Shown: positions 8,788-17,542, numbered from the stretch's first letter. The stretch is DNA of 64,000 bases from Acanthopleuribacter pedis (GCF_017377855.1 NZ_JAFREP010000047.1:1-64000), one strand, 5' to 3'. Made by a program: numbers and translations. The notes: generated by a model from the letters alone, not told the origin.

Positions 8788-9650
8788 GGCCTCGGCACCT
8801 CGGTTAGGTCTTGGAACGCAAGGTGGTCGACAAAGGTGGAACCACGCGAACGGTCGTCCACATTGGGCGCGCCGATGCCGGCCGCGTGATCGCCGCCGTG
8901 GACGGTGCGAAAGTCGATGCTGAACCGGGTTCGCCCCTGATCGTGACCGAGGGTGCGGTGTAGGTGGGCACCCGCGAACACAATCACATCGCCGGGTTGG
9001 GCCACCACCGGGACCACCACCCCCGGGTTAATTTCTTGCTGGAGCCTGGGATAGGCCTTGGGTTGATCGGCCTTTTGATTTTGCCAGCCGATTTTTTTGT
9101 CCCAGTTCTCGGCGACCCAGGATCCGTACGTGAAAATTTCCGAGTTGTTGGCGACCGGGGTGCGGAAGTATTCGGGGTAAAACGCAAAGGATTCCGCCGC
9201 GACCGTTGGATGCAGCGCCAGCCACCACGTGAGTTGGCCGTGGGGGTTGGCGTACCAGGTATCGCGGTGGGGGTAATAAACGGGCGCCGCCTTGGGGAGG
9301 CGGTAACCGCCGTCGGTGACCACGCGCAGGCGCATCGGGTCGAAATGGTGTTCGGTTGGATCGAAGCCCTGCTCGCGCATCAGGGCCGCCGCCATCTGGT
9401 GGAAGCGGGTTTCGCTGTAGAACCGACGGCGCAACACACCGATTTCTTGGTAAAAGCGGTCGTTGTCCATGGTGAATTGGGCGTGTCGGGGATCCGTCCC
9501 GGCGAAATGTTCCTCAATTTCCCCAAAAATCTGTTTCGCGACAGCGCGTGTCGCCGGCGTCGCATCGAAGTGGAATATGGCGCCCTCATACAGGGCGCGC
9601 CGCGCTTGCGTCTGATCCTCGGGGAATTGTTTCAAATAGGCCGTGCTCAT
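8784..9650 (-). CDS. Fe(II)/2-oxoglutarate dioxygenase-like (PhyH-type) enzyme
   Basis: 288 aa. HRD at 128-130 gives the HxD pair of the jelly-roll iron site, H231 in AHLHRT is a good distal His, and Arg242 or Arg248 in TRFSIDFR could hold 2-oxoglutarate. PGDVIVFAGAHLH is the strand pattern usual for phytanoyl-CoA-dioxygenase-like enzymes. Hydroxylation or another oxidation of the NRPS-bound or released product is the likely role, by inference. I chose ATG 9650 because GGGGAGG sits 5-6 bases upstream and because it forms an ATGA overlap with the methyltransferase stop. A longer frame to 9734 runs inside the methyltransferase gene and has a low-complexity start. The downstream end also overlaps by ATGA. 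Confidence 0.75.
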   Translation of the reverse strand: MSTAYLKQFPEDQTQARRALYEGAIFHFDATPATRAVAKQIFGEIEEHFAGTDPRHAQFTMDNDRFYQEIGVLRRRFYSETRFHQMAAALMREQGFDPTEHHFDPMRLRVVTDGGYRLPKAAPVYYPHRDTWYANPHGQLTWWLALHPTVAAESFAFYPEYFRTPVANNSEIFTYGSWVAENWDKKIGWQNQKADQPKAYPRLQQEINPGVVVPVVAQPGDVIVFAGAHLHRTLGHDQGRTRFSIDFRTVHGGDHAAGIGAPNVDDRSRGSTFVDHLAFQDLTEVPRP

Positions 9651-10426
9651 GACGCCCTCCCCACCGCGAGGCAGCGCGCGTGGTGCCCTTCTAGCGGGGT
9701 GCCGTCCGGCGCACCGAAGAGCTGGACCTCGCAAAAACCCGCCGCCTCCATGTGTTCCCGCAACTCGTGGGGCAGGTACAGCCGCACGCTGGTGTCAACG
9801 CTTCGGCGGCGGCCGTCCGGCGCCAGGATCGTCCAGGTCTGACGCAAGGCGCCGTGGTGATGGTCGATGGTGCATTCGCGCACCACCAGCCATTCGCCGT
9901 CTTCTAACTGTTTGCGCCGGGTGAGTACCGCTTGGAATCGGCCCAGCAAATGAATCATGTTGGGGAATTCCACCGCGAAACGGGCGCCGGGGAGCAGGGC
10001 GTCACGCGCCGCCTCAAGCATGGCGAGATGATCGGCGGCGTCCAGGCCGTTGCCGAAACTGGTGCCCCAATTGTAGCCGGCCGCGTGGCGTTGGGGCGGC
10101 CGGTAGGAACGCGCGTCAGCCGCGACAAAAGTCGCCTTCAGATCATCGGTTTTGGCCTTGGCGTTGGCGCTTGCCGCGTATTCGGCCGCCTGATCAACCC
10201 CGTGAACGGTAAAACCGCGACGGGCCAGGGCTAAGGCCTGGGTGCCCGTGCCGCAACACTGGTCAAACAGCGAAGCACCGGGTTGGACCGCCAGCAAACG
10301 CGCCAAACAATCCGTTTCCCGTTGTAATTGCTCGGGTTCGCGTTCGAGGAACAGCGCCGCGACGGTGCCGTCGTAAAGGGTTTGCCACCAGGCCTCGCTG
10401 TTGGTTGGGTTGGCTGTATTCGTCAT
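9647..10426 (-). CDS. Class I SAM-dependent methyltransferase
   Basis: 259 aa Rossmann-fold methyltransferase. Motif I, LFDQCCGTGTQALAL, is at about 53-67, followed by an acidic residue at the end of strand 2 (GVD, 77-79) and a post-motif region LLPGARFAVEFPN. The N-terminal WWQTLYDG is common in small-molecule methyltransferases. The ATG at 10426 shares one base with the stop of the upstream asparagine-synthetase gene (TGATG), so the long open frame reaching 10900 is ignored. It most likely adds an O- or N-methyl group to the cluster's product; the acceptor is unknown. Confidence 0.85.
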   Translation of the reverse strand: MTNTANPTNSEAWWQTLYDGTVAALFLEREPEQLQRETDCLARLLAVQPGASLFDQCCGTGTQALALARRGFTVHGVDQAAEYAASANAKAKTDDLKATFVAADARSYRPPQRHAAGYNWGTSFGNGLDAADHLAMLEAARDALLPGARFAVEFPNMIHLLGRFQAVLTRRKQLEDGEWLVVRECTIDHHHGALRQTWTILAPDGRRRSVDTSVRLYLPHELREHMEAAGFCEVQLFGAPDGTPLEGHHARCLAVGRAS

Positions 10427-12321
10427 CAGGGCGCCTCCGGTCGGTGGTGTTTCTGCAGCGCGTGGAGCGACAGCATGGTGAGCAACAGGGGATCGTAACT
10501 TTTGCGGGTGCGCGGGTCCCAGGTGGGCGCCGCGTCGAGCAAGGCCCGCACCGCCTTGGGTTCGAAACAGGGAATTTGGGCAAAGGTCGCGTCGCGCAGG
10601 CGGTCCTGCCACGGTTCCCGGCTTCCGTTCAGGAGCGGCGGCGCCACAAAAGGGTGCTTGCGGCGCGCCGTAATTGCGGTGGGTAAGATGGGGTGCATCA
10701 GTGCACGAAGGATGTGTTTCTCTTCCAGCGCCGGGTTCCGTTTGGGATCGTGGTGAATTTTGAGATCCAGTGGGAGATCGCGGGCGACGCGCCACAGGTG
10801 GGTATCCAGGAACGGGGGACGCCCTTCGATGCCGAAGGCGGCCTCGCAGCCGTCGCCCAAGGTTTTGAGGATGTACTGGGGCAGGGCGCTTTGGGTCCAT
10901 AGGCGCGCCGCCCGTTCAACCGGATCCCGTCCCTCGCCGCCTCGTGGATCCGGCAGCTTGGTGAGAAAGCGAGCCAGGGAGCCGTCTTCCGCGCCGTAGG
11001 GAGGACGGAGCAAAGGTTGGACGCGTTTGCCCATGCCCGCCTTCGCCTCCAACCAGGCCGGTACGAAACCAAGACGCTGTTGCGCCGCGTCCGTGTTGAG
11101 CCGTGCGCCGTGGGGCATCATCAGCCCGCGTGAGGCCTCGTTGCCGCCGAGCAGGGCCGGATCTAAGCCGCGCCGGCGGCAGTAATCCAGGCGCAGGTGT
11201 GGGTAGCCGAGCAGCACCTCGTCCGCGCCTTCGCCGCTGAGGGCGACTTTGAAGCCGGCCGCGCGAATGCGTTGGTTGAGCAGGTATTTGGCGGGAAGAT
11301 GCCCGTTGACCGCCACGCCTTCGGTGGCGATCACCGCCGCTTCCAAATGGTCGAGCAGGTCCGCGTTGGAGAGATGGATGCGGTGCAAGGGGGCGCCAAA
11401 ATGGTTGGCGCTGCGGTCGGCAAGCTGTTCTTCGTCGTAGTCCTGCTCCTCGAAGGAAACCGTAAAGCAAGCAGGCGCTTCGCCCGCTTCCGCCGCCAGG
11501 GCCAGGATCGTGCTGGAATCGAGACCGCCGCTGAGATGGCAACAGACCGGGACCTCGCCGCGCAGGCGCAGGCTGACGCTTTCGCGCAGGCTTGCCGCAA
11601 AGCGTTCGACCTGCTCGCGACGGTCACGGGGGGCCGGTTCCGGCGCGGGCGCCTCCGGGTCCCACCAAGCGCGCACCTCGGTTTTACCGCGCTCGTGAAC
11701 CAGCAGGTGCCCGGGCGGGACTTGGCGCACGCCTTCAAACAAGGTTTCCGCCGCGGCGGGGTACTGCCATAGCAGGGTTTGTTTCAAGCCTTCCGCGTCC
11801 CAGCGGATCGGTACGCCCATGGCGAACAAGGCTTTGGCATTGGATGCCAACGTCAGTGTGCCACCGGCTTCATGGACCAGCAGCGGTTTCACGCCGAAGG
11901 CGTCGCGGCCCGCGATAAGCCGTTGTTCCCGGTCGTCCCAAAGCACAAAGGCGAACTCGCCGCGCAGATGGTGGACCGCGTCGAGGCCGTGGCGGGCGTA
12001 ACGGTGCAGCAACAGTTCGCTGTCGCTGTTGGTGCGAAAACGGGTGCCTTCGCGGATGAGCGCGCGCCGTTGCGCCGCGTGATCGTAAAACTCGCCGTTG
12101 ACTACCGCCCAGAGCCCGCGTTCCGGCAGATGCAGCGGTTGCCGACCGTCCGCGATGCCGACAATGGCCAGGCGGGTGTGGCCCAGGGCGACACGGCCGT
12201 CGGCCAGAATGCGTTCGCCGCGTTCGTCAGGGCCCCGTGCGGCCAGAATATTTAGGGCCGAGGCGAGGTCGCCGGGTCGGAAGCCGCCCTTTGCTCGAAA
12301 ACCTGCAATGAGTCCACACAT
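10426..12321 (-). CDS. asnB: Asparagine synthetase B-type glutamine amidotransferase
   Basis: 631 aa with the two domains of AsnB. The N-terminal glutaminase starts with MCGLIAG, so the nucleophile Cys2 is present, and carries NGEFYD (75-80). The ATP-pyrophosphatase synthetase domain has the PP-loop SGGLDSS at 264-270. It would activate a carboxylate with ATP and amidate it with glutamine-derived ammonia. Inside a biosynthetic operon, AsnB homologues often amidate or cyclise a pathway intermediate instead of making asparagine. No duplicate is visible nearby to tell which role applies. The gene is 12 bases downstream of the dehydrogenase-like gene and is coupled to the methyltransferase gene. 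Confidence 0.9.
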   Translation of the reverse strand: MCGLIAGFRAKGGFRPGDLASALNILAARGPDERGERILADGRVALGHTRLAIVGIADGRQPLHLPERGLWAVVNGEFYDHAAQRRALIREGTRFRTNSDSELLLHRYARHGLDAVHHLRGEFAFVLWDDREQRLIAGRDAFGVKPLLVHEAGGTLTLASNAKALFAMGVPIRWDAEGLKQTLLWQYPAAAETLFEGVRQVPPGHLLVHERGKTEVRAWWDPEAPAPEPAPRDRREQVERFAASLRESVSLRLRGEVPVCCHLSGGLDSSTILALAAEAGEAPACFTVSFEEQDYDEEQLADRSANHFGAPLHRIHLSNADLLDHLEAAVIATEGVAVNGHLPAKYLLNQRIRAAGFKVALSGEGADEVLLGYPHLRLDYCRRRGLDPALLGGNEASRGLMMPHGARLNTDAAQQRLGFVPAWLEAKAGMGKRVQPLLRPPYGAEDGSLARFLTKLPDPRGGEGRDPVERAARLWTQSALPQYILKTLGDGCEAAFGIEGRPPFLDTHLWRVARDLPLDLKIHHDPKRNPALEEKHILRALMHPILPTAITARRKHPFVAPPLLNGSREPWQDRLRDATFAQIPCFEPKAVRALLDAAPTWDPRTRKSYDPLLLTMLSLHALQKHHRPEAP

Positions 12322-12333
12322 GCTGCCGCCTGT

Positions 12334-13314
12334 TCATTCGGGTAGGGTGGGGTCGATGAATACCTTGCGTTTCTCGCCACCTGAGGCGGCTGCAAAAGCG
12401 GATTCAAAACGTTGCAGCGAAAAGGCCGGCCCGAGTAGGGGTTCCAGCGGGAAGCTGAGATCGGCGGTGAGTTCCGCGGCGCGTGCAAACGAGCCGTAAC
12501 GGCAGGCTTTCAGCGTCAATGATTTGGCAACCACCGCGGCGACATCCACGGCCACGGGCGCATTGTGCCGCGTCTTCAACACCAAACAGCCGCCTGGCCG
12601 CAACACGCGCACCAGTTGCGCCGCCAAATCAGCGTCGAGCCCGCTCTCCACCGCGATATCGAATCGGTTGGTGGGGAGCCCGGCCAGATCGGGGGCGGCG
12701 CGGCATTCGAGGTTGCGGTAACCCGCGCGCTGCAACAGGGTGTTGGTGAGGCCGATGATGCGGTTGCGGCCGACCAACAAAATGCGGCTGTCGCGCTGGA
12801 GTGGTGCATCAAACACACCCAAGGCCGCCGCGAGCGGTTCAAAATACGCGCGCCGCAGGGGATCACCCGCGCCGGGGCAAGCCACCAGTTGGGCCGCCGG
12901 CAAGACCACGTAATCGGCGAAACACCCGTCGCGGTCCAAACCCAAAAACCTGGGGCGTAAGCAGTTTTGCGCTTCGCCGGCGCGGCAGGCACGACAGGTT
13001 GCGCAGGTGGTCAGGGGATTAATCGCCACCCGGGTGTTTACCGCAATCGGTTTGTCCGGGCCGGTCGCAAGCACCACCCCGGCCGCTTCATGGCCCAACA
13101 CGCGCCCCGCGTCCACGTGGATCGCGCCCTCGGCCGCGGCCAAGTCGGTGCGACACAGGGCGGCGGCCTCGATTTTCACCAGCGCTTCGCCCGCTCCGGG
13201 TGGGGCCAGTTTACGGGTTTCCAGGTGGAGGCCGTCGGCGCGGCGTACAATCACCCGTTGTTGATCGATGGGCGTGGGTAAGCTGGGGATCAGGCGCTCA
13301 AGCGAAACCGTCAT
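12334..13314 (-). CDS. Zinc-dependent alcohol dehydrogenase-like (MDR family)
   Basis: 326 aa medium-chain dehydrogenase/reductase. The catalytic zinc ligands are visible as LCRTD and GHEAAG. The structural zinc loop CATCRACRAGEAQNC has the four expected Cys. The Rossmann stretch RILLVGRNRIIG lacks the standard GxGxxG spacing (GRNRIIG), so cofactor binding may be altered. ATG 13314 has GAGGAGG six bases upstream. It is the first gene of the six-gene operon reaching to 4916 and lies just downstream of an inverted repeat (13354-13371). A role in oxidising or reducing the aldehyde/alcohol released by the thioester reductase is a reasonable inference. Confidence 0.82.
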   Translation of the reverse strand: MTVSLERLIPSLPTPIDQQRVIVRRADGLHLETRKLAPPGAGEALVKIEAAALCRTDLAAAEGAIHVDAGRVLGHEAAGVVLATGPDKPIAVNTRVAINPLTTCATCRACRAGEAQNCLRPRFLGLDRDGCFADYVVLPAAQLVACPGAGDPLRRAYFEPLAAALGVFDAPLQRDSRILLVGRNRIIGLTNTLLQRAGYRNLECRAAPDLAGLPTNRFDIAVESGLDADLAAQLVRVLRPGGCLVLKTRHNAPVAVDVAAVVAKSLTLKACRYGSFARAAELTADLSFPLEPLLGPAFSLQRFESAFAAASGGEKRKVFIDPTLPE

Positions 13315-13353
13315 AAAGACCTCCTCGGCGTTGCTGTTAAACATTGTGTTATT

Positions 13354-13371
13354 TTGACACTAAGTTGTCAA
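13354..13371 (-). promoter_or_regulatory. Inverted repeat TTGACA-N6-TGTCAA, putative operator of the operon
   Basis: A perfect 6-bp inverted repeat with a 6-base centre sits 40-57 bases upstream of the first start codon of the biosynthetic operon. On the minus strand the TTGACA half could also serve as a -35 box. A dyad at this place is what a dimeric repressor would bind. No regulator gene of the matching sort lies next to the operon. Confidence 0.45.
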
Positions 13372-13388
13372 GCCGGAATTCGCAGCTT

Positions 13389-13416
13389 AACCCTAAGACC
13401 TTTGATGTCTTGGGTT
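13389..13416 (-). terminator. Imperfect hairpin between the ArsC-like gene and the operon
   Basis: AACCCTAAGAC (13389-13399) pairs with GTCTTGGGTT (13407-13416) with one bulge. It lies after the end of the ArsC-like gene and before the biosynthetic operon, both on the minus strand, so a transcription-boundary role is plausible. No U-tract follows, which weakens the call. Confidence 0.35.
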
Positions 13417-13459
13417 AGGTCGAAAAAGAGGTGGGTTGGGTCGCAGAAAAACTTCGGCG

Positions 13460-14083
13460 CTAGCGGCGTGCTTTGTCGAACAAAAAAAGCATTTCGCGGG
13501 CGATTTGGTCGGCGCGTTCCCGATAGATTTCAGGTTCCCGACCGCTTCCATCCGAGACCTTGGGATCCTGATAGGGGAGCGAAAAGCGGTGTTCCGCGCC
13601 GGAAACAATCGGACAACCCGCGTCCGCCTCGGTGCAGGTCATCACCGCGGTAAAACCCGCGCGCGGGTTGGGTTCGTCCTGATAGCGCTTGGAAAAGGCC
13701 GCGGCGGCCGGTTCGGCCGGGTCAAAAACCACGCGGTAGCGGGGGTTGGCGCCGTCGCTTTCGCGGGTGACCACAAAACCCTGATCGGTTAAGGCTTGCA
13801 CCGCGTTGGGGTTAAACGCGGTGGCCTCGGTGCCCCCGGAAAAGGTCCACACACCGGGAACCCCATGGTAATGGGCGGCGGCATGAGCCCAAACCTGGCT
13901 TAAATGGCTGCGGCGCGAGTTGTGGGTACAGATGAAAATCATGCGAACGGGGTCGCCCGCGGCCTGTTTGGCGCCAACCATCTCGGCGATGGGCGTTAAC
14001 AAAGCAACGCGGTCCTCGGGGAGCGGCGTGGCAACATTTTGGGCGATCAGCGCTTGGATTGTGGCTTGAAGTGACGGAAACAC
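13460..14083 (-). CDS. ArsC-like low-molecular-weight protein-tyrosine-phosphatase family protein
   Basis: 207 aa with the CX5R loop CTHNSRRS at 52-59, preceded by RMIFI as the first beta strand, typical of the LMW-PTP/arsenate reductase fold. Thioredoxin-type ArsC enzymes usually read CVHNAGRS; here the loop is more basic. A second Cys pair (MTCTEADAGCP) could act in redox relay. The GTG at 14083 is chosen because GGAGGT lies seven bases upstream; an ATG frame extending to 14134 starts in non-coding-looking sequence. It may act on arsenate or on a protein phosphotyrosine. No ars operon partners are visible. Confidence 0.8.
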   Translation of the reverse strand: MFPSLQATIQALIAQNVATPLPEDRVALLTPIAEMVGAKQAAGDPVRMIFICTHNSRRSHLSQVWAHAAAHYHGVPGVWTFSGGTEATAFNPNAVQALTDQGFVVTRESDGANPRYRVVFDPAEPAAAAFSKRYQDEPNPRAGFTAVMTCTEADAGCPIVSGAEHRFSLPYQDPKVSDGSGREPEIYRERADQIAREMLFLFDKARR

Positions 14084-14219
14084 GAGGCCTACCTCCGGGT
14101 GGGGGTGATGGGGTTGTTTGAACCCAGGCAGCATAACCCAAGCCCGTCAGGGAAAACAGGTTAAAACCGAAGGTCCTCGCAAATGAACGCCGTCCGATGT
14201 GGCTTAGACGCGTCGTAGA

Positions 14220-14594
14220 TTACTTTTTGGATGATCGCAGGCTTTCCCATAGAACAATCCCAAAAATGATCAAGCCGAGCACGAAAAGGATCGGTGCGAC
14301 AATCATCCTAACCGTTTCGGGTATCTTTTCAAGACTGCTGGTGTCTGCTTGGCCGTGTTGTATATATACACGGAGTGGGAGCAACAAAAGCCCGACAAGC
14401 AGGGTGCCGCCAAAATAAACCCAACAGCCGGCGCAACCACCGTCGAGCAGGGCGCGCATACGCGGCCATTCTTTTTTTACCGGCGGCGACGCCTTGCCGG
14501 GGCCACGTGAAGGTGTGTTGTTTTCAAGCGAAGGATCGGCCTCGGGAGGCGCAAAAGGGGAGGGGTTTTCGGGCTCAGGATCATGGATTGTCAT
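14220..14594 (-). CDS. Small membrane protein, unknown
   Basis: 124 aa. An acidic, proline-rich cytoplasmic-looking N-terminus (about 1-45) is followed by two hydrophobic segments, GGTLLVGLLLLPLRVYI and MIVAPILFVLGLIIFGIVLW. There is no signal peptide. The layout (disordered N-terminus, then two membrane helices and a short charged tail) is the same as that of the protein encoded at 15427-15819, so the two may be distant paralogues. They flank the glycosylase gene on the opposite strand. The ribosome site is weak. No function is known. Confidence 0.65.
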   Translation of the reverse strand: MTIHDPEPENPSPFAPPEADPSLENNTPSRGPGKASPPVKKEWPRMRALLDGGCAGCWVYFGGTLLVGLLLLPLRVYIQHGQADTSSLEKIPETVRMIVAPILFVLGLIIFGIVLWESLRSSKK

Positions 14595-14694
14595 AGGATG
14601 TGTATACCTTTGGATGTGAAAATAAAGAAGCGAAACAAAGGGGAGCCAAAATAAAAAGAAATACAGGTCAATATGACCCAGCCTGTTTTATCAC

Positions 14695-14700
14695 TATAAT
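14695..14700 (+). promoter_or_regulatory. Possible -10 box (TATAAT) for the glycosylase gene
   Basis: A perfect TATAAT lies 35 bases upstream of ATG 14736 in an AT-rich stretch between divergent genes. No clear -35 hexamer is present at the right spacing, so the call is tentative. Confidence 0.35.
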
Positions 14701-14735
14701 CGACCAAAGAGAAGGCCCCATCCCACTTTGACCGC

Positions 14736-15341
14736 ATGCGAGTTACACCCGTGACCGACCACCCCTTGCTCCAAGAAATCAAAAACTGCCGTCTGTGCGC
14801 CGCGCACCTGCCGATGGGACCGCGACCCGTGTTGCAGGTGGACCCGGCCGCGCGCATCCTCATCGCGGGCCAGGCACCGGGCCGCCGCGTCCACGAAAGC
14901 GGCGTCCCCTTCGACGATCCCAGCGGCGACCGCTTACGCGCCTGGCTGGGCGTCGACCGCAACACCTTTTACGATCCACGCTGTTTCGCCATTGTCCCGA
15001 TGGGATTCTGTTACCCCGGCACCGGCAAAAGCGGCGACCTGCCACCGCGCCCCGAATGCGCCGAGGCCTGGCGCGCACCCGTCCTGGCCTTACTCGCCAA
15101 CGTACAACTCACCCTCATCCTTGGTACCTACGCCCTCAAATACCACACCGGCCAAACCGGCCCCCTCACGGCCCAAGTCAAGAACTGGCGCCAATCCTGG
15201 CCGCACCGCCTGGTGCTGCCCCACCCCAGCCCCCGCAACAACCGCTGGCTCAAACAAAACCCCTGGTTCGAAGCCGAGGTCGTTCCCCATTTGCAATCCG
15301 CCGTGTCTGAATTACGCATCAACCAAGCGAAATTGAATTAA
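14736..15341 (+). CDS. Uracil-DNA glycosylase superfamily protein
   Basis: 201 aa. GQAPGRRVHESGVPFDDPSG (residues 45-64) matches the motif-1 region of the family 4/5-like glycosylases, and LPHPSPRN near residue 165 matches motif 2. NCRLCAAHL near residues 17-25 supplies two Cys, but the full four-Cys iron-sulphur set of family 4 is not evident. The protein should excise uracil or a related damaged base from DNA in the cytoplasm. It is monocistronic, with minus-strand genes on both sides. Confidence 0.85.
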   Translation: MRVTPVTDHPLLQEIKNCRLCAAHLPMGPRPVLQVDPAARILIAGQAPGRRVHESGVPFDDPSGDRLRAWLGVDRNTFYDPRCFAIVPMGFCYPGTGKSGDLPPRPECAEAWRAPVLALLANVQLTLILGTYALKYHTGQTGPLTAQVKNWRQSWPHRLVLPHPSPRNNRWLKQNPWFEAEVVPHLQSAVSELRINQAKLN

Positions 15342-15426
15342 GTTGGTCAATCTGAGTTAATCGTGATCGTTACCGTGCGGCCCGCGGCAATAGCGCCTGT
15401 GAAAAGATGCCCCCGAACCGCATCGT

Positions 15427-15819
15427 TCAGTGATCGGGGTTGTGTTTGGTTGAGGCAGTGGACCGTCTTCTGAAAAAGAACAAAAAAGCGACAACGGGCA
15501 AGACGAACAACATGGGGAAGCCGAATGTATCCAAGCCAACCGCGAACTGGTAAACAAAGCCGCTTGTTTCCTTCGTTTGATCAAGGTGGGTCATTACCAA
15601 AATAGAGAGGCTAAGGAAAATGAGGTTTCCGATAAAAAAAACCAGACCCCCGGCGAGGCAACCTTTGCCTAGGTTGCGTGCCGTCTCCGAGTCGCTCGTG
15701 GGTTTGGATGATTCCCCTGACGACACCAGGTCAGGCGGTGTGTTTTCCGAAGCGGTGCCACGGTTGGCCCGCGGTTCGTTACTCTGTGGTTTTTCGGGCA
15801 GATAATCTTGGTCTTTCAT
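15427..15819 (-). CDS. Small membrane protein, unknown
   Basis: 130 aa. A polar N-terminal half rich in Ser, Pro, Asn and Glu is followed by two hydrophobic segments (GGLVFFIGNLIFLSLSILVM and FPMLFVLPVVAFLFFF) and a short basic tail. It has the same layout as the 124-aa protein at 14220-14594. There is no signal peptide and no recognised motif; the ribosome site is weak. No function is assigned. Confidence 0.6.
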   Translation of the reverse strand: MKDQDYLPEKPQSNEPRANRGTASENTPPDLVSSGESSKPTSDSETARNLGKGCLAGGLVFFIGNLIFLSLSILVMTHLDQTKETSGFVYQFAVGLDTFGFPMLFVLPVVAFLFFFRRRSTASTKHNPDH

Positions 15820-15933
15820 AAAGGGTCACGGGCCTTTTCGATTCATGTTCCTCTCGCTAGGGCGCGCCGGCCGCCGCATCAGGGCCACCGGAAATCGCAC
15901 TTTTGTTCCGGGCTGATCCGCTGCTTCATCCGC

Positions 15934-17448
15934 TTACGGGCATGGGCAGGTGGCGTTGAGCAGGCTGACCAGTTCGAGTACCGTGCGCAGGCCGGTCTCG
16001 CCGCAGAGCGTGGTGCCGAATTCGCGCCAGGCCGTGCAGGTGGGGTAGAAGCAGCCGGGCAGGCTTTCGAATTCGTCCGCGCCGATGTCGATGCTTTGTT
16101 CCGCGATGCGGGCCTCACCGTCGATGTCCGTTTCGCCGAGCAATTCACCGTAAACCGTGTCGCCCGCGTCAATCGCCGCCGAGCCGAAATCCAAGTGGAA
16201 ATTGAAGTTGGCCGGGTCAACCAAACCCGCCGGGCGTGACAACCCATTGGTTCCTTGGCCCGTACCCTGTTGGAAGCCGGACAGACCCTCAAAAACCTGG
16301 CCGACCCAGGTGAAGGTCGCCGCCGAACGTGCCGGCGCGTCCCACAGGTTGTTAGTGACCGCGTTGCCTTGGTTGCCACCTTCCGAGTACAACCACACGC
16401 CTTGGGTTCCCGCCGCCACCAGGTTGTTGGCAATCACGTTGGCCGAGGCCCATTGAATCCAAAACTCGCCGGTTCCTTCGCCGAGGGTGTCGTTTTCGAA
16501 CAGCGTGTTGTTGAGGAAGTAACAGTTCTGCACGCGGCCCACGCTCTGATCGTAGCCGCCAAACACGATGCCGACCTTCTGGTTGCGGTACACCCAGTTG
16601 TTGCGCACCACGATGCCACTCGCCACCAAACCCGCGTTCTCCGCGCCGATCTCAATGCCCAAATCACAGTCGGTGACGCGGTTGTGTTCGATGATGATGT
16701 CGCGACCGCCGTCGACGTAAATCCCCGCCGCGTAACCGCCGCCGTAGTTCGAATTGGCGCGCGCGACCGTGTTGCGCGCGCACAAGCCGTTGCGCGCCAC
16801 CAAGTCCTGGTTTGGGTTGATGCTCGTTTCGCCGCCGATAAAATCAATGCCGATGTTGTTCACGTCGCGCACGATGTTGTCGACCACCTGAAATCCGTCG
16901 ACGTTGCCGTTCAGGACCAAGGCCTCGCTGCGCGCCGGGTCGCAGTCGTAAATGTGGTTGCCGCTGATGACAATGTCGCGGATCGCCTCGGCCTCGGTAC
17001 CGTACACGGTGATACCCATCGCGTCGTTGCCACGCAAGTTGTGAATGCGGTTGTTGCGGATTTGGACCCCTTGCCCGGAACCCAAGACGCGCACCCCGGA
17101 GCCGTCGTTAATGTTGCTTAAATTACGGATTTCAAAACCATCAATGCTCACGAAGGAACGGTTTTCCATCAGCACCATGGTGCCGCCGTTAAAATCTGAA
17201 CCGTCGAGGATCGGCGCTTGACCGTCGCCCGGGATCAGTTCGATGCGCGCCTGGGCTGTGCCGCTACGCGGAAATACCAGTTGCTCACGGTATTCGCCAC
17301 TTGCTACCACGACCCGGTCCCCGGGCTGTGCGTCGTTTAAGGCGCTCTGAATCGTGGCGTAAGCTGCGCCGGCTGGGGCCACCAGTAAATCGGCGGCGTG
17401 GCACCAGGCACCGAGCATCAGGCAGATTGCAAGCATACGAACGGTCAT
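15934..17448 (-). CDS. Secreted right-handed beta-helix repeat protein
   Basis: 504 aa with a signal peptide (MTVRMLAICLMLGAWCHA) and then parallel beta-helix repeats. The sequence opens with ATIQSALNDAQPGDRVVVAS, the usual entry to this fold, and repeated N-rich coils such as VQIRNNRIHN and IIIEHNRVTD follow to about residue 390. The end (AAIDAGDTVYG... DIDGEARI... DIGADEFE) is the choice-of-anchor/DUF1565-type C-terminus common in such proteins, followed by a Cys-containing tail. These proteins often bind or cleave polysaccharides, but no catalytic signature could be placed. AAGGTGA precedes the ATG. Confidence 0.8.
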   Translation of the reverse strand: MTVRMLAICLMLGAWCHAADLLVAPAGAAYATIQSALNDAQPGDRVVVASGEYREQLVFPRSGTAQARIELIPGDGQAPILDGSDFNGGTMVLMENRSFVSIDGFEIRNLSNINDGSGVRVLGSGQGVQIRNNRIHNLRGNDAMGITVYGTEAEAIRDIVISGNHIYDCDPARSEALVLNGNVDGFQVVDNIVRDVNNIGIDFIGGETSINPNQDLVARNGLCARNTVARANSNYGGGYAAGIYVDGGRDIIIEHNRVTDCDLGIEIGAENAGLVASGIVVRNNWVYRNQKVGIVFGGYDQSVGRVQNCYFLNNTLFENDTLGEGTGEFWIQWASANVIANNLVAAGTQGVWLYSEGGNQGNAVTNNLWDAPARSAATFTWVGQVFEGLSGFQQGTGQGTNGLSRPAGLVDPANFNFHLDFGSAAIDAGDTVYGELLGETDIDGEARIAEQSIDIGADEFESLPGCFYPTCTAWREFGTTLCGETGLRTVLELVSLLNATCPCP

Positions 17449-17542
17449 GGTTTCACCTTTCTATAAAAATACGTCTCAATTTTTATACGCGGACAATCCG
17501 CATTCGCCTCATGGGAAAAGGCCGGCCCAACCAAGCCTCGGG

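Noticed and set aside
10427..10900. N-terminal extension of the methyltransferase
   Set aside because: It lies wholly inside the asnB gene in another frame; the ATG at 10426 shares a base with the asnB stop, as elsewhere in the operon.
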